A stretch of DNA of 64,000 nt from Flavobacterium haoranii (GTDB lineage Bacteria > Bacteroidota > Bacteroidia > Flavobacteriales > Flavobacteriaceae), in contig QKBC01000005.1 of NCBI GenBank assembly GCA_003246205.1, positions 1 through 64,000 on the forward strand, written 5' to 3'. A program made the position numbers and the translations under genes. A model generated the notes under the pieces. It ran no database searches and was not told the DNA's origin. It saw only the letters and a list, made by a program, of their open reading frames with translations. Positions 27,601-36,307 of the stretch are shown piece by piece (positions within the stretch are counted from its first letter, which is position 1; every line of letters starts with the position of its first letter).

Positions 27601-27730
27601 AACGAAGAAATTTTCGTGAACCCGTAACGTTTGTTCGTTCTCCAACATTAATAAAATTAGATTCCGCAGTAACAATTAACGGTTCTAATCCTGAAAGTTT
27701 TAAATATTTTGTACAGTCTGACTCTGCCAT
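24629..27730 (-). CDS. metH: Cobalamin-dependent methionine synthase, folate/B12/activation part, with an in-frame DUF559 insert
   Basis: 1033 aa carrying everything of MetH except the homocysteine domain. Order: pterin-binding barrel (about 1-300, [17 protein letters not shown]), cap helices (about 305-400), a foreign 150-residue DUF559 block at 405-554, the B12 Rossmann domain (555-690, lower-axial His about 567 in [11 protein letters not shown]), and the SAM activation domain (about 730-1033, with [12 protein letters not shown]). A heptamer repeat tract adds [10 protein letters not shown] at about 822-833. All MetH motifs are intact and the frame is open throughout, so the protein may be active. 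ATG overlaps the stop of the homocysteine-domain gene by one base. Confidence 0.95.
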   Translation of the reverse strand: MAESDCTKYLKLSGLEPLIVTAESNFINVGERTNVTGSRKFLRLIKEEKYDEALDIARAQVEGGAQIIDINMDEGMLDGVYAMTKFLNLIAAEPDIARVPVMIDSSKWEIIEAGLKVVQGKGVVNSISLKEGEEKFIHHAKLIHRYGAAVIVMAFDEVGQADTYERRIEICKRSYDILVQKVGFPAEDIIFDPNIFPVATGMEEHRKNAIDFFKATKWIRENLPCAHVSGGVSNVSFSFRGNDKVREAMHSVFLFHAIQHGMTMGIVNPEMLEIYDEIDKELLEYVEDVLLDRKDDATERLLEYAEKIKGDTKVSEKAIQEWRNGTIQERLTHSLVKGVDEFIEQDVEEARLSVTKPIEVIENNLMNGMNVVGDLFGSGKMFLPQVVKSARVMKKAVAYLLPYISPPTPEGGVSNDKEKQSWETANPALYEVLKEKAKEMRNKPTEAEKMLWNVLSNKGLDGFKFRRQHIIGEYIVDFVCLEKRLVIEVDGLVHATVEQKEHDQLRTEWFESKGFKVIRFTNRQVLNDLFNTIEFIRKEITANSVASPSGTGGAGRILMATVKGDVHDIGKNIVSVVLACNNFEIIDLGVMVPPEKIIETAIKEKVDIIGLSGLITPSLDEMVYLAKELDKLKINIPMMIGGATTSRAHTAVKIAPEYKDTVVHVNDASRAVTVASNLLQTETKGNYAKNIREEYDKLREGYLNRGREKNYLSIEDARKNKFKIDWETYQPVKPNKIGTQTLEVALSELVDFIDWMPFFQSWELYGKYPAILTDEVVGEQATSLFADAQKMLQQIIDEKWFVAKAVFGIFPANTVNDDDIEVEPTTNNQQPTTFLTLRQQSQKTVGAPNIALSDFIAPKESGKQDYIGTFCVTTGFGVDEKAAEFEKNLDDYNSILVKALADRLAEAFAEYLHLKVRKEFWGYAQEENFSNSELIKESYAGIRPAPGYPACPDHLEKPMIWKLLDVENQIGVTLTESMAMWPAASVSGYYFANPESKYFGLGKIKNDQVEDYAKRRNITNEEAQKWLAPNIAD
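25233..25267. repeat. Heptamer tandem repeat tract in metH
   Basis: Four perfect GTTGTTG units and a fifth partial unit (GTTCAAC), in the metH coding frame. It lies in a loop of the activation domain and encodes TTNNQQPTT on the minus strand. Confidence 0.8.
26069..26518 (-). mobile_element. 450-bp inverted-repeat element encoding a DUF559 nuclease domain, inserted in metH
   Basis: The unit is bounded by GC-rich inverted repeats: AGCCCC + TCCCGT + CCCCGAAGGGGA at 26069-26092 and, read in reverse, AGCCCC + CCAA + CCCCCGAAGGGGGA at 26518-26495. Each contains its own CCCC-GAA-GGGG hairpin. Length is exactly 150 codons and it begins on a codon boundary, so the metH frame passes through (ends read [10 protein letters not shown] and ASPSGTGGA). 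Inside is a DUF559 domain: [20 protein letters not shown] and [10 protein letters not shown] supply Asp about 477, Glu about 488 and Asp about 490 of a PD-(D/E)XK-type site. Ordinary MetH has only a short linker here. Mobility is inferred from the repeats, composition and position. Confidence 0.75.
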
Positions 27731-28719
27731 TATGCTTCAACTTGAGTAGTTCTTGGTTTAAATTCTTGCGCCACCTCAGCAATCAGTTTAATGTGCTCGG
27801 GTGTCGTTCCACAGCATCCGCCGATGATATTCACTAAATTTTCTTGTAAATAATCACGAATTAATTGCTGCATTTCTTCCGGTGTTTGGTCATATTGTCC
27901 GAAGGCATTCGGTAAACCCGCATTGGGATGTGCCGAAATATTAAGACTTGTATTTTGACCTAATCTTTTTAAATACGGTTTCAACTGATCGGCTCCTAAA
28001 GCACAATTGAACCCAACACTTAACAAAGGAATATGTTGAATGGAAATCAAGAATGCTTCTACCGTTTGCCCAGATAAAGTTCGACCGGAAGCATCAGTAA
28101 TAGTTCCCGAAACCATAACAGGAACATCAATTTTTCGTTCTTCTTTTACTTCTTCAATAGCGAACAACGCCGCTTTAGCATTTAATGTGTCAAAAATAGT
28201 TTCCACCAAAAGCAAATCGGCACCACCGTCTAACAACGCTTCTACTTGTTGTCGATAAGCAATCTTTAAATCGTCAAAAGTTACGGCACGAAATCCCGGA
28301 TCATTCACATCGGGTGACATAGAAGCCGTACGATTTGTTGGCCCAATAGAACCCGCAACAAATCTTGGCTTATCTTTAAACTCATCTGCCACTTCACGAG
28401 CAATTTTAGCCGATTGAAAATTGAGTTCGTAAACCAAATCTTCCATGTGATAATCAGCCATACCAATGGTTGTTCCCGAAAAGGTATTGGTTTCCACAAT
28501 ATCAGCGCCCGCCTCAAAATAGGCACGATGCACTGATTTTACGGCTTCGGGTTGCGTTATAGAGAGTAAATCGTTATTTCCTTTTAAAGGGTGTGGAAAA
28601 TCTTTAAAGCGTTCGCTTCTAAAATCTTCTTCTTCAAATTTAAAGCGCTGCAACATGGTTCCCATGGCGCCGTCTAGCACTAAAATTCTATTTTTTAATT
28701 CGTCTTGTATAGTTGGCAT
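27730..28719 (-). CDS. Methionine synthase homocysteine-binding domain (separate MetH N-terminal gene)
   Basis: 329 aa matching the first barrel of Met[13 protein letters not shown] start, [14 protein letters not shown], and the zinc cysteines in [10 protein letters not shown] and [13 protein letters not shown]. It binds and activates homocysteine thiolate for methyl transfer and must work with the product of the next gene. A natural gene split, not a frameshift: it has its own stop, and the next gene its own ATG with a 1-base overlap. First gene after the SAM-I riboswitch. Confidence 0.93.
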   Translation of the reverse strand: MPTIQDELKNRILVLDGAMGTMLQRFKFEEEDFRSERFKDFPHPLKGNNDLLSITQPEAVKSVHRAYFEAGADIVETNTFSGTTIGMADYHMEDLVYELNFQSAKIAREVADEFKDKPRFVAGSIGPTNRTASMSPDVNDPGFRAVTFDDLKIAYRQQVEALLDGGADLLLVETIFDTLNAKAALFAIEEVKEERKIDVPVMVSGTITDASGRTLSGQTVEAFLISIQHIPLLSVGFNCALGADQLKPYLKRLGQNTSLNISAHPNAGLPNAFGQYDQTPEEMQQLIRDYLQENLVNIIGGCCGTTPEHIKLIAEVAQEFKPRTTQVEA

Positions 28720-28723
28720 AACC

Positions 28724-28763
28724 TGATAACTTTATTCTTATTTCTTTTTGGTGTTTGTTATCA
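28724..28763 (-). promoter_or_regulatory. Possible expression platform of the metH SAM-I riboswitch
   Basis: The 3' strand of riboswitch helix P1 (TGATAAC on the minus strand, 28757-28763) has a second perfect partner GTTATCA at 28724-28730, five bases before the metH ATG. P1 and this helix exclude each other, and no T-run follows, so control would be at translation. The direction of the switch is not clear from sequence. Confidence 0.5.
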
Positions 28764-28893
28764 GTAGTTAGGAAAACTAAACGTTATCTGTTTCCGATTT
28801 GCATCAGAATAGAATGTAGCACCTTCTACAAGAGTAGGGTTGCTAAGCGTTCGTTGGGTCTATTCCCTCCCGCTTTCGTGATAACAAAAACAC
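28751..28893 (-). promoter_or_regulatory. SAM-I (S-box) riboswitch
   Basis: On the minus strand the S-box core is readable in order: GTTATCA (P1 5' strand), AAGCGGGAGGGAATAGACCC, GCTTAGCAACC, AAGGTGCTACATTC, and TGATAAC (P1 3' strand at 28757-28763). These match the conserved GAGGGA, GCAACC and AAGGTGCTA blocks of SAM-I aptamers. It precedes the split metH and metF, the usual kind of target: high SAM should lower synthesis of methionine. Confidence 0.93.
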
Positions 28894-28910
28894 TATTTTT
28901 ATGAACAGTG

Positions 28911-28940
28911 CAAAAGTAATACTATTATTTTATTTTCGAA
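28911..28940 (-). promoter_or_regulatory. Candidate promoter of the SAM-I/metH operon
   Basis: TACTTTTG (complement at 28911-28918) fits TAnnTTTG; 19 bp upstream is TTTC, one base off TTTG. Transcription would start shortly before P1 of the riboswitch. Confidence 0.55.
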
Positions 28941-29032
28941 ACATATTCTAAAAAAACAAATACAAACTCGTTTTCTTAGAATATATTTCTATTTCAATTC
29001 AAAAAATCAAACTTTTTTACAATCAAAACACT

Positions 29033-30214
29033 CTAAGCCTGATTTAAAGCCTGATCCAAATCAGCAATCACATCGCTAACTGTTTCTAATCCAACGGAAA
29101 TTCGGACTAAACCGTCAGTAATACTAACTGCTAAACGCTCTTCTACAGATAGTTTGCTATGTGTTGTTGAAGCTGGATGCGTCACAATTGTTCGGGTGTC
29201 TCCCAAATTGGCTGACAAAGAACATAATTTGATACTGTCTAAAAATCTTCTTCCGGCTTCTACTCCACCTTCAATTTCGATTGCGACAATAGTTCCGCCC
29301 AATTTCATTTGCTTTTTAGCAACCTCATATTGCGGATGCGATGGCAAAAACGGATATTTTACCGATTTTACATTCGGATGTTTTTCTAAAAATTGTGCAA
29401 CTTCTAACGCATTTTCCGATTGTTTGGTTACACGAAGTGGTAATGTTTCTAAACTTTTTGACAAAACCCAAGCGTTAAATGGCGACAAAGCCGGACCTGT
29501 ATTTCTTGAAAACAGATAAATTTCTCTGATTAAATCGGCTCTACCAACAGCAATTCCTCCTAAAACGCGACCTTGACCGTCGATTAATTTGGTAGCCGAA
29601 TGAATGACAACATCCGCTCCAAATTGGATTGGATTTTGCAAATAAGGCGTTGCAAAACAATTGTCCACCACAAAAATCAAGTTGTGTTTTTTAGCAATTT
29701 TGCCTAAATATTCTAAATCCAAAACATCCACCGCCGGATTAGTTGGCGATTCTACATAAAGGATTTTAGTGTTTTCTTGAATTTTAGACGCTACTTCTTC
29801 CGCGTGATTTACATCGAAATACGTGGTTTGAATATTCCATTTTGGAAAATATTTGGTAAACAACGTGTGTGTAGAACCAAATACACTTCCTGCAGAAACA
29901 ATGTGATCGCCCGCATTCAACAACGTTGCCAATGTTCCGTAAACTGCTGCCATTCCGGTTGCAAAAGCAAAACCATCTTCTGCGCCTTCCATGATACAAA
30001 TTTTCTCTACAAATTCAGAAGTATTTGGATTTGAAAATCGGCTGTATAAATTTCTTTGTTTTTCTTCTGCGAATGAAGCGCGCATGTCTTCTGCGTCTTC
30101 AAATATAAAACTTGACGTTAAGTACAACGGAACGGAATGTTCTTGAAATTCTGTTCGTTCTACTTGCGTGCGAATAATTTGTGTTTCTAATCCTAGTTTG
30201 TTTTGTGTACTCAT
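29033..30214 (-). CDS. Trans-sulfuration family PLP enzyme (cystathionine gamma-synthase / O-acylhomoserine sulfhydrylase-like)
   Basis: 393 aa Cys/Met metabolism PLP enzyme with YSRFSNPNT, the PLP lysine in VIHSATKLIDGQGRVLGG and LGDTRTIVTHPASTTHS. Closest in style to O-succinylhomoserine sulfhydrylase (MetZ) or cystathionine gamma-synthase (MetB). It lies last in the metY-metX-thrA operon, 8 bp after thrA, so the acylated homoserine made by MetX is the likely substrate. The exact sulfur donor (sulfide or cysteine) cannot be decided by eye. Confidence 0.85.
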   Translation of the reverse strand: MSTQNKLGLETQIIRTQVERTEFQEHSVPLYLTSSFIFEDAEDMRASFAEEKQRNLYSRFSNPNTSEFVEKICIMEGAEDGFAFATGMAAVYGTLATLLNAGDHIVSAGSVFGSTHTLFTKYFPKWNIQTTYFDVNHAEEVASKIQENTKILYVESPTNPAVDVLDLEYLGKIAKKHNLIFVVDNCFATPYLQNPIQFGADVVIHSATKLIDGQGRVLGGIAVGRADLIREIYLFSRNTGPALSPFNAWVLSKSLETLPLRVTKQSENALEVAQFLEKHPNVKSVKYPFLPSHPQYEVAKKQMKLGGTIVAIEIEGGVEAGRRFLDSIKLCSLSANLGDTRTIVTHPASTTHSKLSVEERLAVSITDGLVRISVGLETVSDVIADLDQALNQA

Positions 30215-30222
30215 TTGTTTGT

Positions 30223-32634
30223 TTATTTTTTTTCAGAAAGTCTTAAGATATCGCCAAAAACGCCTCTTGCTGTTACCGAAGCTCCAGCTCCGGCTCCTTG
30301 AATAACGATAGGTTGCTCTCCGTAAGATTCTGTATAAATTTCGAAAATAGAATCGGAACCTTTAAGTGAACCTAAAGCAGAGCTTACCGGAACAGAAACT
30401 AATTTTACTTCTAAATTTCCTTTTTCTTGTTGCAAATCGCCCGATAATTCACCGATGTAACGCAAGGCATGATTCGATTCTTGTTGCTCTTTTACTTCTT
30501 GGTACACCGAATTTAGTTCGTTTAAACGTTGTAAAAAGTCTTGAGCTGAACCTTCACGTAAAAATTCTGGAATTAAATTTTGAATATTTACTTCGTCGAA
30601 CTCATTTTGCAATTCCAATTCGCGTGCTAAAATCAATAATTTTCTACCAACGTCATTTCCGTATAAATCTTCACGCGGATCAGGTTCAGTGAAACCGTTA
30701 TCAATCGCTTCTTGTAATACTTCTGAAAAGTTACGATTTTCTGCTGAAAAATGATTGAATAAATAACTCAAAGTTCCCGAGAAAACACCTCTAATTTTAG
30801 TAATATTTTCACCCGAAAGATGTAATAATTTTATGGTATCAATCAATGGTAATCCGGCACCAACATTGGTTTCATACAAATATTCTTTTTGGTTTTTAGC
30901 TAAAACTGATCTCAAGTTCTGATAAAATTCATAACTAATAGTATTCGCAATTTTATTAGACGAAACTAAATCGAAACCATTTTCTACCAACGGAATGTAA
31001 TTTTCTACGAAAGTTCCGTTTGCCGTATTATCAATCGCAATTAAGTTTTCCAAATGATGGTCTTTTGCATATTCAATAACATCCGAAATGGTATAAGAAA
31101 CGCCTTTTTCGTTTAGCTTTTCTCTCCAATTTTTAGTTGCTCCTTTTTTGGTTAACAACACTTTTTTAGAATTGGCAATTGCGAAAACATTCAGCTTAAT
31201 TCCTTTTTTCTCTTCAATCGTATCGGCTGATTGCAAAATTTGATCTAGCAAGGTTCCGCCAACAGTTCCGTGACCGAAAACCGCAATATTTATTTTTTTG
31301 GCCACTCCGAAAATTTGTCCGTGAATTACGTTTAGTGCTTTTTTAACCTCATCGCGTTTAATGACTAAACTTACATTTTTTCCGGTAATTGTATTGTTGA
31401 ATAAAATTGGAACGATATTATTATTAATCAATGCTGTATACGATTTGTGAAACGTACTCAAATCTTGCCCAATGATTGAAATCACCGAAACATTATCTAC
31501 AATTGAAATTCGGTTTACGTCTTTGGTATAAAAGTCATTTTCAAACTCTTTTTCCAAACCGATGACCGCTTTGGTAGCATTGCTCGCCGCGATCACAATT
31601 CCGATTCCGCGTTCTGAAGAACCTTGCGAAATAATACTCACGCTGATATCATTATCGGCCATTACTTTGAAAATTCGGGCATCAACACCGGTTTTTCCTA
31701 ACAAACCTCGCCCTTCAAAATTGATTAAAGAAACATCGGGCAATACCGAAAGCGATTTGATTCCTTCCGAAGTTAAGGCAGCACTAATTAAAGTCCCTTC
31801 GTTATCATCATTAAACGTATTGACAATTCGCAATGGAATATCTTTTTCGATTAACGGTAAAATGGTTTTAGCATGTAAAATATTGGTTCCAAAATTGGCC
31901 AATTCATTCGCTTCATTAAACGTTAAATGATCAATTTTTTTTGCATCGGCAACCCAATCCGGATTGGCAGTAAAAATTCCGTCTACGTGCGTGTAATTCT
32001 GTAATTCTTTAGCTTCCAGAAAATTAGCCAATAAAGCTGCGGTATAATTACTTCCGTTTCTACCTAAAGTTGTGGTTTCGCCTGAAGCCGTTGCCGCGAT
32101 AAATCCGGTTACTACGTTAACAACACCTTGATTTTCTTTGAAATACTGTTGGACTTTTTTCTTTGAAACCGCTTCAATAGGTTGCGCATTTCCAAAATTA
32201 GCATCGGTTACCAATATATTACGTGCATCGACAAAATTGGCTTTTATTCCGTTTTCATTTAATAAATTGGTCAAATATTTAGCTGAAATAACTTCGCCTA
32301 AAGCCACCAATTGATCTTTCACTTTTTCGCTATAATCACCTAAAAGATTAACACCTTCAAGTATTTTTTCAATCAGCGAAAATTCGTTTTCTAAATCTAA
32401 AGTTGATGCATTATAGCTTTGGTATTCTTTAAAAAGTTCCGAATCGTCACTATATGGAACGTTGCCATGTGCTTTTTCTAACAACAACAACAATTCGTCC
32501 GTTGCATTACCGCGAGCCGAAACTACAACGGTTACTTCTTCTTTATTCGCTTGTTTTTTCGATATAATTTGGAGTACATTTTGGATTCCTTGTCCGTTTG
32601 CTAAAGACTTTCCTCCGAATTTTAATATTTTCAT
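30223..32634 (-). CDS. thrA: Bifunctional aspartokinase / homoserine dehydrogenase
   Basis: 803 aa, full-length fusion. Aspartokinase residues about 1-280 (KFGGKSLANGQG, TLGRNGSNYTAALLA), ACT pair about 300-450 (VSIISQGSSERGIGIV), homoserine dehydrogenase about 460-803 (FGHGTVGGTLLDQ, VGAGLPLIDTIKLL, GTLSYLFN, EPDPREDLYGNDVGRKLLILARE). Provides homoserine for Met and Thr. Its position inside a methionine operon, 4-bp overlap with metX, puts it under the Met leader attenuator. No thrB or thrC is near. Confidence 0.95.
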   Translation of the reverse strand: MKILKFGGKSLANGQGIQNVLQIISKKQANKEEVTVVVSARGNATDELLLLLEKAHGNVPYSDDSELFKEYQSYNASTLDLENEFSLIEKILEGVNLLGDYSEKVKDQLVALGEVISAKYLTNLLNENGIKANFVDARNILVTDANFGNAQPIEAVSKKKVQQYFKENQGVVNVVTGFIAATASGETTTLGRNGSNYTAALLANFLEAKELQNYTHVDGIFTANPDWVADAKKIDHLTFNEANELANFGTNILHAKTILPLIEKDIPLRIVNTFNDDNEGTLISAALTSEGIKSLSVLPDVSLINFEGRGLLGKTGVDARIFKVMADNDISVSIISQGSSERGIGIVIAASNATKAVIGLEKEFENDFYTKDVNRISIVDNVSVISIIGQDLSTFHKSYTALINNNIVPILFNNTITGKNVSLVIKRDEVKKALNVIHGQIFGVAKKINIAVFGHGTVGGTLLDQILQSADTIEEKKGIKLNVFAIANSKKVLLTKKGATKNWREKLNEKGVSYTISDVIEYAKDHHLENLIAIDNTANGTFVENYIPLVENGFDLVSSNKIANTISYEFYQNLRSVLAKNQKEYLYETNVGAGLPLIDTIKLLHLSGENITKIRGVFSGTLSYLFNHFSAENRNFSEVLQEAIDNGFTEPDPREDLYGNDVGRKLLILARELELQNEFDEVNIQNLIPEFLREGSAQDFLQRLNELNSVYQEVKEQQESNHALRYIGELSGDLQQEKGNLEVKLVSVPVSSALGSLKGSDSIFEIYTESYGEQPIVIQGAGAGASVTARGVFGDILRLSEKK

Positions 32635-33593
32635 TTGTTAAATATGTCTTTTAAAATAGTGTTGAGTTGTTCAAATTCGATTAAAAAGGCGTCGTGTCCG
32701 TGAATAGATTCAATTTGATGCCAGTTTACTTTTTTTCCTAGTTTTTTTAGGTTTTCGTATGTTTTTAAGTTTTCATCAGCTGTGAAAAAATAATCGGTAT
32801 CGACAGCAACGATGTGAATTTCTGACGTTACTTTATCAACAGCATTTTCAAAATTTCCGTTGTCCTTTGTAATATCAATCGTTCGCAACAAGTGATTCAT
32901 CAATTTATAAGCCGATAATTGAAAACGCTTTTGCAGTTTATCGCCGTGATGTAACAACCAACTTTCAATTTGAAACAAATCGGAATCGGGTTGTTTTTCT
33001 CTGTTGAATTTAAACTGAAGCGATTGTGGCGTTCGGTACAACAGCATGGCATGCATACGCGCATCGGCAATTGGATTTTTAGAATTATTCAGAATAAAAT
33101 CTTGTACCAAAACATTTGCTATTAGCCAATCGGTCGATTTCCAATCGGTTGCTACCGGAATCAAATGTGAAATCTTTTCGGGTTCTTGAATGGCCATGTG
33201 CCAAGCAATTGCACCACCTAAACTTCCACCTATAACAGCATACAAACTTTCAATTTGCAAACTTTCAATTCCCTTCCAAAAAACAGCAGCAATATCAGCT
33301 ACGGTAAAATCTTTATAATTAGAAATGCTGTTTTCCTGATCTTGATAGGCATTCCCTGGAACATTGAACGCTAAAATTGTATATTGATTGGTATCGATAG
33401 TTTTTCCTTCGCCTATGAGGCTATTCCACCAACCATTTTCGCCTATAACCTGAGAATTTCCGGTTAACGCATGATTGACAACAACAACCGGCGCTGTTCC
33501 TAATTTTTGGCCAAACAATTGGTAGGACAAAATAATTTTGTCTTGAACTTTTTTATTTTGAAGTGTAAACTGACGAAAAACTAATTTCTGCAT
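32631..33593 (-). CDS. metX: Homoserine O-acetyltransferase-like alpha/beta hydrolase
   Basis: 320 aa from ATG 33593 (MQKLVFRQF); the longer frame begins with GTG at 33662 and runs through a hairpin, so I reject it. Alpha/beta-hydrolase acyltransferase with NHALTGNSQVIG, WWNSLIGEGKTID, the nucleophile in VIGGSLGGAIAW, the Asp in VDTDYFF and the His in IHGHDAFLIE. MetX activates homoserine with an acyl group. It is somewhat shorter than many MetX proteins. Context (metY upstream, thrA downstream) supports the assignment. Confidence 0.88.
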   Translation of the reverse strand: MQKLVFRQFTLQNKKVQDKIILSYQLFGQKLGTAPVVVVNHALTGNSQVIGENGWWNSLIGEGKTIDTNQYTILAFNVPGNAYQDQENSISNYKDFTVADIAAVFWKGIESLQIESLYAVIGGSLGGAIAWHMAIQEPEKISHLIPVATDWKSTDWLIANVLVQDFILNNSKNPIADARMHAMLLYRTPQSLQFKFNREKQPDSDLFQIESWLLHHGDKLQKRFQLSAYKLMNHLLRTIDITKDNGNFENAVDKVTSEIHIVAVDTDYFFTADENLKTYENLKKLGKKVNWHQIESIHGHDAFLIEFEQLNTILKDIFNK

Positions 33594-33618
33594 TACCTTA
33601 ATAATTCTTTTAAAAAAT

Positions 33619-33645
33619 GACTGCCGAGAATGTATCCCGACAGTC
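33619..33645 (-). terminator. Intercistronic hairpin between metY and metX
   Basis: An 11-bp stem (two G-U pairs): GACTGCCGAGA at 33619-33629 with TCCCGACAGTC at 33635-33645. On the minus strand it is followed by ATTTTTT. It could be a partial terminator or an mRNA processing/stability site that sets metY above the rest of the operon. Confidence 0.65.
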
Positions 33646-33661
33646 AAAAACAAACTAAACA

Positions 33662-34954
33662 CTAAACTGTTGTATTCACGGCAAGTTTCTCAAAAACCGC
33701 TTGTAAATCGGATTTTAAATCTTCTATATCTTCCAGACCTACTGATAAACGAATCAAATCTTGTGTCACGCCAGTAGTTTTTTGTTGTTCTTCTGTTAAT
33801 TGTTGGTGTGTTGTACTCGCTGGGTGAATGATTAATGATTTGGTATCCCCAATATTCGCTAATAAAGAAAATAATTGCGTTTCATTAGCCACTTTTTTAG
33901 CTGCATCAAATCCGCCTTTTAGACCGAAAGTTACAATTCCACTTTGTCCTTTTGGCAAGTACTTTTGAGCCAATGCATAATATTCTGAATTTTTTAACCC
34001 CGGATAATTCACCCAAGCTACCTCATCTTGTTCTTGCAACCATTGTGCTAAAGCCAAAGCATTTTCACTATGTTTTTTGATACGGATTTCCAAAGTTTCT
34101 AAGCTTTGCAAAATTTGAAACGCATTAAACGGACTCAATGCCGCTCCTAAATCACGTAATCCTTCAACGCGAGCTTTAGCTATAAACGAAGCCGCTCCTA
34201 AGGCTTCATAATATTTTAATCCGTGGTAACCCGGTGATGGTTCAGTAAATTCGGGGAATTTTCCGCTGCTCCAGTCAAAATTTCCGGCATCGATAATTAC
34301 ACCACCTAATGAAGTCCCGTTTCCACCAATATATTTGGTCAACGAATGAATGACGATATCTGCTCCAAACTGAATTGGGTTTAACAAATAAGGAGAAGGC
34401 ACCGTGTTATCAACGATAAAGGGAACTTTAAACGCTTTCGCTTCCTTAGCAATAGCTTCTAAATCGAGTACATCTAACTTTGGATTTCCTAAAGTTTCTG
34501 CGAAAAATGCTCTAGTGTTTTCTTGCGCTGCATCAGTAAAGTTTTTAGCATCCGAAGGATCAACAAAAGTGGTTGTAATTCCTAATCTTGGTAACGTAAC
34601 ATTTAGTAAATTATAGGTTCCGCCATATAAACTATTGGAAGCCACAATATGATCGCCGGCTTTTAGTAAAGTTAGTAAAGTTGTAGAAATAGCCGATGCT
34701 CCCGATGCAGTTACCACCGCTCCAATTCCACCTTCTAGTGCTGCTAAACGTTGTTCTAAAACATCGTTAGTCGGATTATTTAATCTTGTATAAATGTAAC
34801 CGGGTTCTGCTAAACCGAATAAATTGGCGGCATGATCTGCATCGTTAAAAACATACGATGTAGTTTGATAAATTGGAATAGCTCTTGTTCCTCTATTTTG
34901 TTTCACGTCATAACCTGCGTGAAGGGCGTTAGTTGCGAATTTTTGTGTGCTCAT
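33662..34954 (-). CDS. metY: O-acetylhomoserine aminocarboxypropyltransferase (sulfhydrylase)
   Basis: 430 aa, the long form typical of MetY. Start FATNALHAGYDVKQNRGTRAIPIYQT, YTRLNNPTNDVLEQRLAALEGG, PLP lysine in VIHSLTKYIGGNGTSLGGVI, and SLLANIGDTKSLIIHPASTTHQQL. Makes homocysteine from O-acetylhomoserine and sulfide. First gene of the metY-metX-thrA-metB operon, 121 bp downstream of the leader terminator. Direct sulfide use links it with cysE-cysK, which competes for sulfide. Confidence 0.95.
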   Translation of the reverse strand: MSTQKFATNALHAGYDVKQNRGTRAIPIYQTTSYVFNDADHAANLFGLAEPGYIYTRLNNPTNDVLEQRLAALEGGIGAVVTASGASAISTTLLTLLKAGDHIVASNSLYGGTYNLLNVTLPRLGITTTFVDPSDAKNFTDAAQENTRAFFAETLGNPKLDVLDLEAIAKEAKAFKVPFIVDNTVPSPYLLNPIQFGADIVIHSLTKYIGGNGTSLGGVIIDAGNFDWSSGKFPEFTEPSPGYHGLKYYEALGAASFIAKARVEGLRDLGAALSPFNAFQILQSLETLEIRIKKHSENALALAQWLQEQDEVAWVNYPGLKNSEYYALAQKYLPKGQSGIVTFGLKGGFDAAKKVANETQLFSLLANIGDTKSLIIHPASTTHQQLTEEQQKTTGVTQDLIRLSVGLEDIEDLKSDLQAVFEKLAVNTTV

Positions 34955-35078
34955 AATTTTTATTTTTTAATGAATGTGTTATTAATTTTTTAAGTTCTAA
35001 AGTTTAGCCTAAGCAACACATTCGACAACATCGTCTCGGTAAATACATTTTCATTTTTTATGAGTTTTAGTTATAAAA

Positions 35079-35102
35079 AAACCTCTGCTTTTGCAGAGGT
35101 TT
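35079..35102 (-). terminator. Attenuator terminator of the metY operon
   Basis: Perfect stem AAACCTCTGC (35079-35088) / GCAGAGGTTT (35093-35102), loop TTTT, followed on the minus strand by a run of T. Its arm GCAGAGG (35093-35099) can alternatively pair with CCTCTGC at 35151-35157 inside the leader peptide ORF, giving an antiterminator. Confidence 0.88.
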
Positions 35103-35135
35103 AATATGGTTTATAGTTTAAGAAAAATAGTTACT

Positions 35136-35204
35136 TTATGCCATAGTGCTCCTCTGCGGGTTATTCCACATCATCATACACATATTACACATAGTTACTC
35201 TCAT
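35136..35204 (-). CDS. Met-rich leader peptide of the metY operon
   Basis: A 22-codon ORF starting MRVTMCNMCMMMW, then NNPQRSTMA and stop: seven Met codons including ATG-ATG-ATG, plus two Cys. The triple Met ends 11 nt before the antiterminator arm. Low charged Met-tRNA would stall a ribosome there and spare the operon from termination. It is preceded by a 4-codon ORF (MNKP) whose TGA overlaps the leader ATG. Mechanism inferred by analogy with enteric amino acid leaders. Confidence 0.85.
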   Translation of the reverse strand: MRVTMCNMCMMMWNNPQRSTMA

Positions 35205-35225
35205 GGTTTATTCATTTTGATGGAG

Positions 35226-35256
35226 CAAATTTAGAACTATTTTCTACAAATACAAA
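35226..35256 (-). promoter_or_regulatory. Promoter of the metY operon leader
   Basis: Minus-strand TTTG (complement at 35253-35256), a 19-bp spacer and TAAATTTG (35226-35233), a perfect match to the Bacteroidota consensus. Start of transcription would be about 15 nt before the leader peptide. Confidence 0.75.
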
Positions 35257-35367
35257 TTACGTAGTTAATTTTTCTAAATTTTACTTATTTTAAAAACAAA
35301 ACTAGTTTTTAAAACTATAAAGACTTCGTTTAAATAAATTATTATTCTATTAAAAGAGAACTTCCCT

Positions 35368-36279
35368 TTAAAACAAACCTTCAACTGAAAGATAACGCTC
35401 TCCTGTATCATAGTTAAAGGTCAATACAACTGCATCATCCGGAAGTTGTTTTATTTTTTTAGCTACCGCAGCTAAAGATGCTCCGGTAGAGATTCCAACT
35501 AAAATACCTTCTTCTTTAGCTATGTTTTTTGTAAAATCAAATGCTTCGTCTTTACCTACGGTAATTACTTCATCAATTAAATCTTTTCTAAACACCTGTG
35601 GAACGAATCCAGCACCAATACCTTGTAATGGATGCGGACCTGGTTCGCCACCATTTAAAACCGGTGAGGCTTCAGGCTCTACAGCAATTACTTTTATGTT
35701 CGGGAACTTTTCTTTTAATACCGAAGCTACTCCGGTAATATGTCCTCCGGTTCCTACACCAGTGATTAAATAATCAATCCCCTCCGGAAAATCAGCTAAA
35801 ATTTCTTGAGCAGTTGTTTTTTGGTGTGCTTCAACATTTGTAGGATTATCAAATTGAGATGGCGACCAAGCATTAGGAATTTCTTTTACTAATTCGGCAG
35901 CACGCTCGATAGCTCCTTTCATTCCTTTTTCACGAGGTGTTAAATCAAACTCAGCTCCGTAAATTTCCATCAATTTTCTTCGCTCCACACTCATGGATTC
36001 CGGCATGACTAAAATTACTTTATAGCCTTTAACTGCCGCGACTAAAGCCAACCCGATCCCTGTATTTCCTGAAGTTGGCTCAATGATAACACTACCTGGT
36101 TTTAAAATACCTTTTTTTTCCGCATCTTCAATCATGGCTAAAGCAATTCTATCTTTAATACTATTTCCAGGATTAGTTCTCTCTAATTTGATGAACACAT
36201 TTTTATCGGCACCAAATAGTTTATTAATTTTTACCACCGGCGTATTACCGATGGTCTCTAAAATGTTATTTGCTTTCAT
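35368..36279 (-). CDS. cysK: Cysteine synthase (O-acetylserine thiol-lyase)
   Basis: 303 aa PLP enzyme of fold type II. PLP lysine in [16 protein letters not shown], the asparagine loop [15 protein letters not shown], the phosphate-binding [11 protein letters not shown], and [10 protein letters not shown] near the end. Converts O-acetylserine and sulfide to cysteine. Second gene after cysE (28-bp gap) and under the same Cys leader. Could be called CysK or CysM; I use cysK as the general form. Confidence 0.93.
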   Translation of the reverse strand: MKANNILETIGNTPVVKINKLFGADKNVFIKLERTNPGNSIKDRIALAMIEDAEKKGILKPGSVIIEPTSGNTGIGLALVAAVKGYKVILVMPESMSVERRKLMEIYGAEFDLTPREKGMKGAIERAAELVKEIPNAWSPSQFDNPTNVEAHQKTTAQEILADFPEGIDYLITGVGTGGHITGVASVLKEKFPNIKVIAVEPEASPVLNGGEPGPHPLQGIGAGFVPQVFRKDLIDEVITVGKDEAFDFTKNIAKEEGILVGISTGASLAAVAKKIKQLPDDAVVLTFNYDTGERYLSVEGLF

Positions 36280-36307
36280 ATTTATTGGTTTTTATAGTTT
36301 TACAATA

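Larger units (their letters stand above)
34955..35367 (-). promoter_or_regulatory. Leader region of the metY operon (intergenic)
   Basis: This 413-bp gap holds, in transcription order on the minus strand, a promoter (35226-35256), a Met-rich leader peptide (35136-35204), and a terminator (35079-35102), followed by about 120 nt of untranslated RNA before metY. The stretch 35260-35367 belongs to the end region of cysK and shows nothing further. Confidence 0.8.

Noticed and set aside
24629..28719. metH in two genes as a frameshifted pseudogene
   Set aside because: The homocysteine domain and the rest each have full motifs, their own start and stop, and overlap by one base as coupled genes do; a split MetH is a normal arrangement.
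28720..28910. Cobalamin riboswitch before metH
   Set aside because: No B12-box (AGYCMGGAGACCKGCC-like) is seen, whereas the S-box core matches throughout.
35041..35367. SAM riboswitch before metY
   Set aside because: The S-box or SAM-II core blocks are absent; a Met-rich ORF with terminator and antiterminator explains the region.
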